A DNA stretch of 5,196 nucleotides from Bacteroidota bacterium. GTDB taxonomy: Bacteria > Bacteroidota > Bacteroidia > J057. Within the stretch, counting starts at the first letter, position 1. Each line of letters begins with the position of its first letter. Shown here one piece after another: positions 5,048-5,196 of the stretch. Location: positions 1 to 5,196 of the forward strand of contig RDXT01000468.1 of the NCBI GenBank assembly GCA_004292985.1, read 5' to 3'. Below the pieces are notes generated by a model. That model had not been told where the DNA came from. It ran no database searches and worked only from the letters and a program-made list of their open reading frames with translations. Made by a program: the position numbers and the translations under genes.

Positions 5048-5196
5048 ATGCAATCGGATTCCAAACAATCCCTTGCAATGACATATTACACCAATGTACC
5101 GATCAAACACTGGGCCGTCGAAGACCGCCCCCGCGAGAAGCTGATGGCGCGGGGCGTAGGCGCACTGACCGATGCCGAGTTGCTGGCCATCCTCCT
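5048..5196 (+). CDS. radC: RadC-family (JAB/MPN) protein, N-terminal fragment
   Basis: The first 49 codons are visible and the gene is cut by the right edge. VPIKHWAVEDRPREKLMARG (residues 17-36) followed by VGALTDAELLAILL matches the conserved N-terminal helical region of RadC (IKxWxxxDRPREKL ... ALSDAELLAILL). The catalytic-type JAB/MPN metal-binding domain would lie beyond the window. RadC is historically called a DNA repair protein, but its cellular role is unsettled. Two in-frame starts are possible, ATG at 5048 or ATG at 5078, and neither has a Shine-Dalgarno sequence; the longer is given. Neighbouring rpsT is separated by a terminator, so the genes are not an operon. Confidence 0.9.
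   Translation, partial: MQSDSKQSLAMTYYTNVPIKHWAVEDRPREKLMARGVGALTDAELLAIL

Noticed and set aside
1..5196. A novel defence, mobile or biosynthetic system
   Set aside because: Every gene belongs to a known family with a coherent role (phenylacetate catabolism, ribosome, RadC). No transposase, integrase, tRNA or unexplained coding region longer than 300 bases was seen.

Overview
The window holds a phenylacetate-degradation (paa) locus, followed by a ribosomal protein gene and the start of radC. The organism is most likely a member of the Bacteroidota with moderately high GC, perhaps Saprospiria-like. I infer this from three promoters that fit the Bacteroidota pattern (TTTG at -33, about 18-20 nt, then TAnnTTTG at -7) and from start codons that mostly lack a Shine-Dalgarno sequence. 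I cannot name a genus.

Layout, left to right. Positions 1-2532 carry a tight minus-strand operon read right to left: paaA, paaB, paaC, paaD, then the first 22 codons of a 3-hydroxyacyl-CoA dehydrogenase (probably paaH) that runs off the left edge. Junctions are 4-11 nt gaps or overlaps, and paaC and paaD both begin with GTG inside the preceding stop region. Positions 2533-2811 are intergenic. They hold a paaA promoter and operator, then a run of small hairpins and a short tandem heptamer repeat. Positions 2812-4472 are a second minus-strand unit: a TetR-family regulator (paaR-like) overlapping paaE by 4 nt. Positions 4473-4645 are a divergent promoter region. Positions 4646-4900 are rpsT (S20) on the plus strand, followed by a clear intrinsic terminator at 4960-4984. 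radC begins at 5048 and runs off the right edge.

How the genes work together. PaaA (catalytic di-iron), PaaC (structural) and PaaB form the ring-1,2-phenylacetyl-CoA epoxidase. PaaE supplies electrons from NADPH, PaaD helps iron-sulfur maturation, and PaaH acts later in the beta-oxidation-like half of the pathway. The main regulatory result is a 19-bp sequence, CAAACGYTTGTTAGTTTTG, found at 2602-2620 and 4523-4541 with one difference. Each copy overlaps the -33 element of a minus-strand promoter, one for paaA and one for the regulator-paaE unit. This suggests the local TetR protein represses both units and itself, and is released by a pathway CoA thioester.

I looked for an undescribed system and did not find one. 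The genes are all members of known families. The less ordinary parts are the paired operators, the separation of paaE from paaABCD, and the intergenic hairpin and repeat block at 2660-2811.
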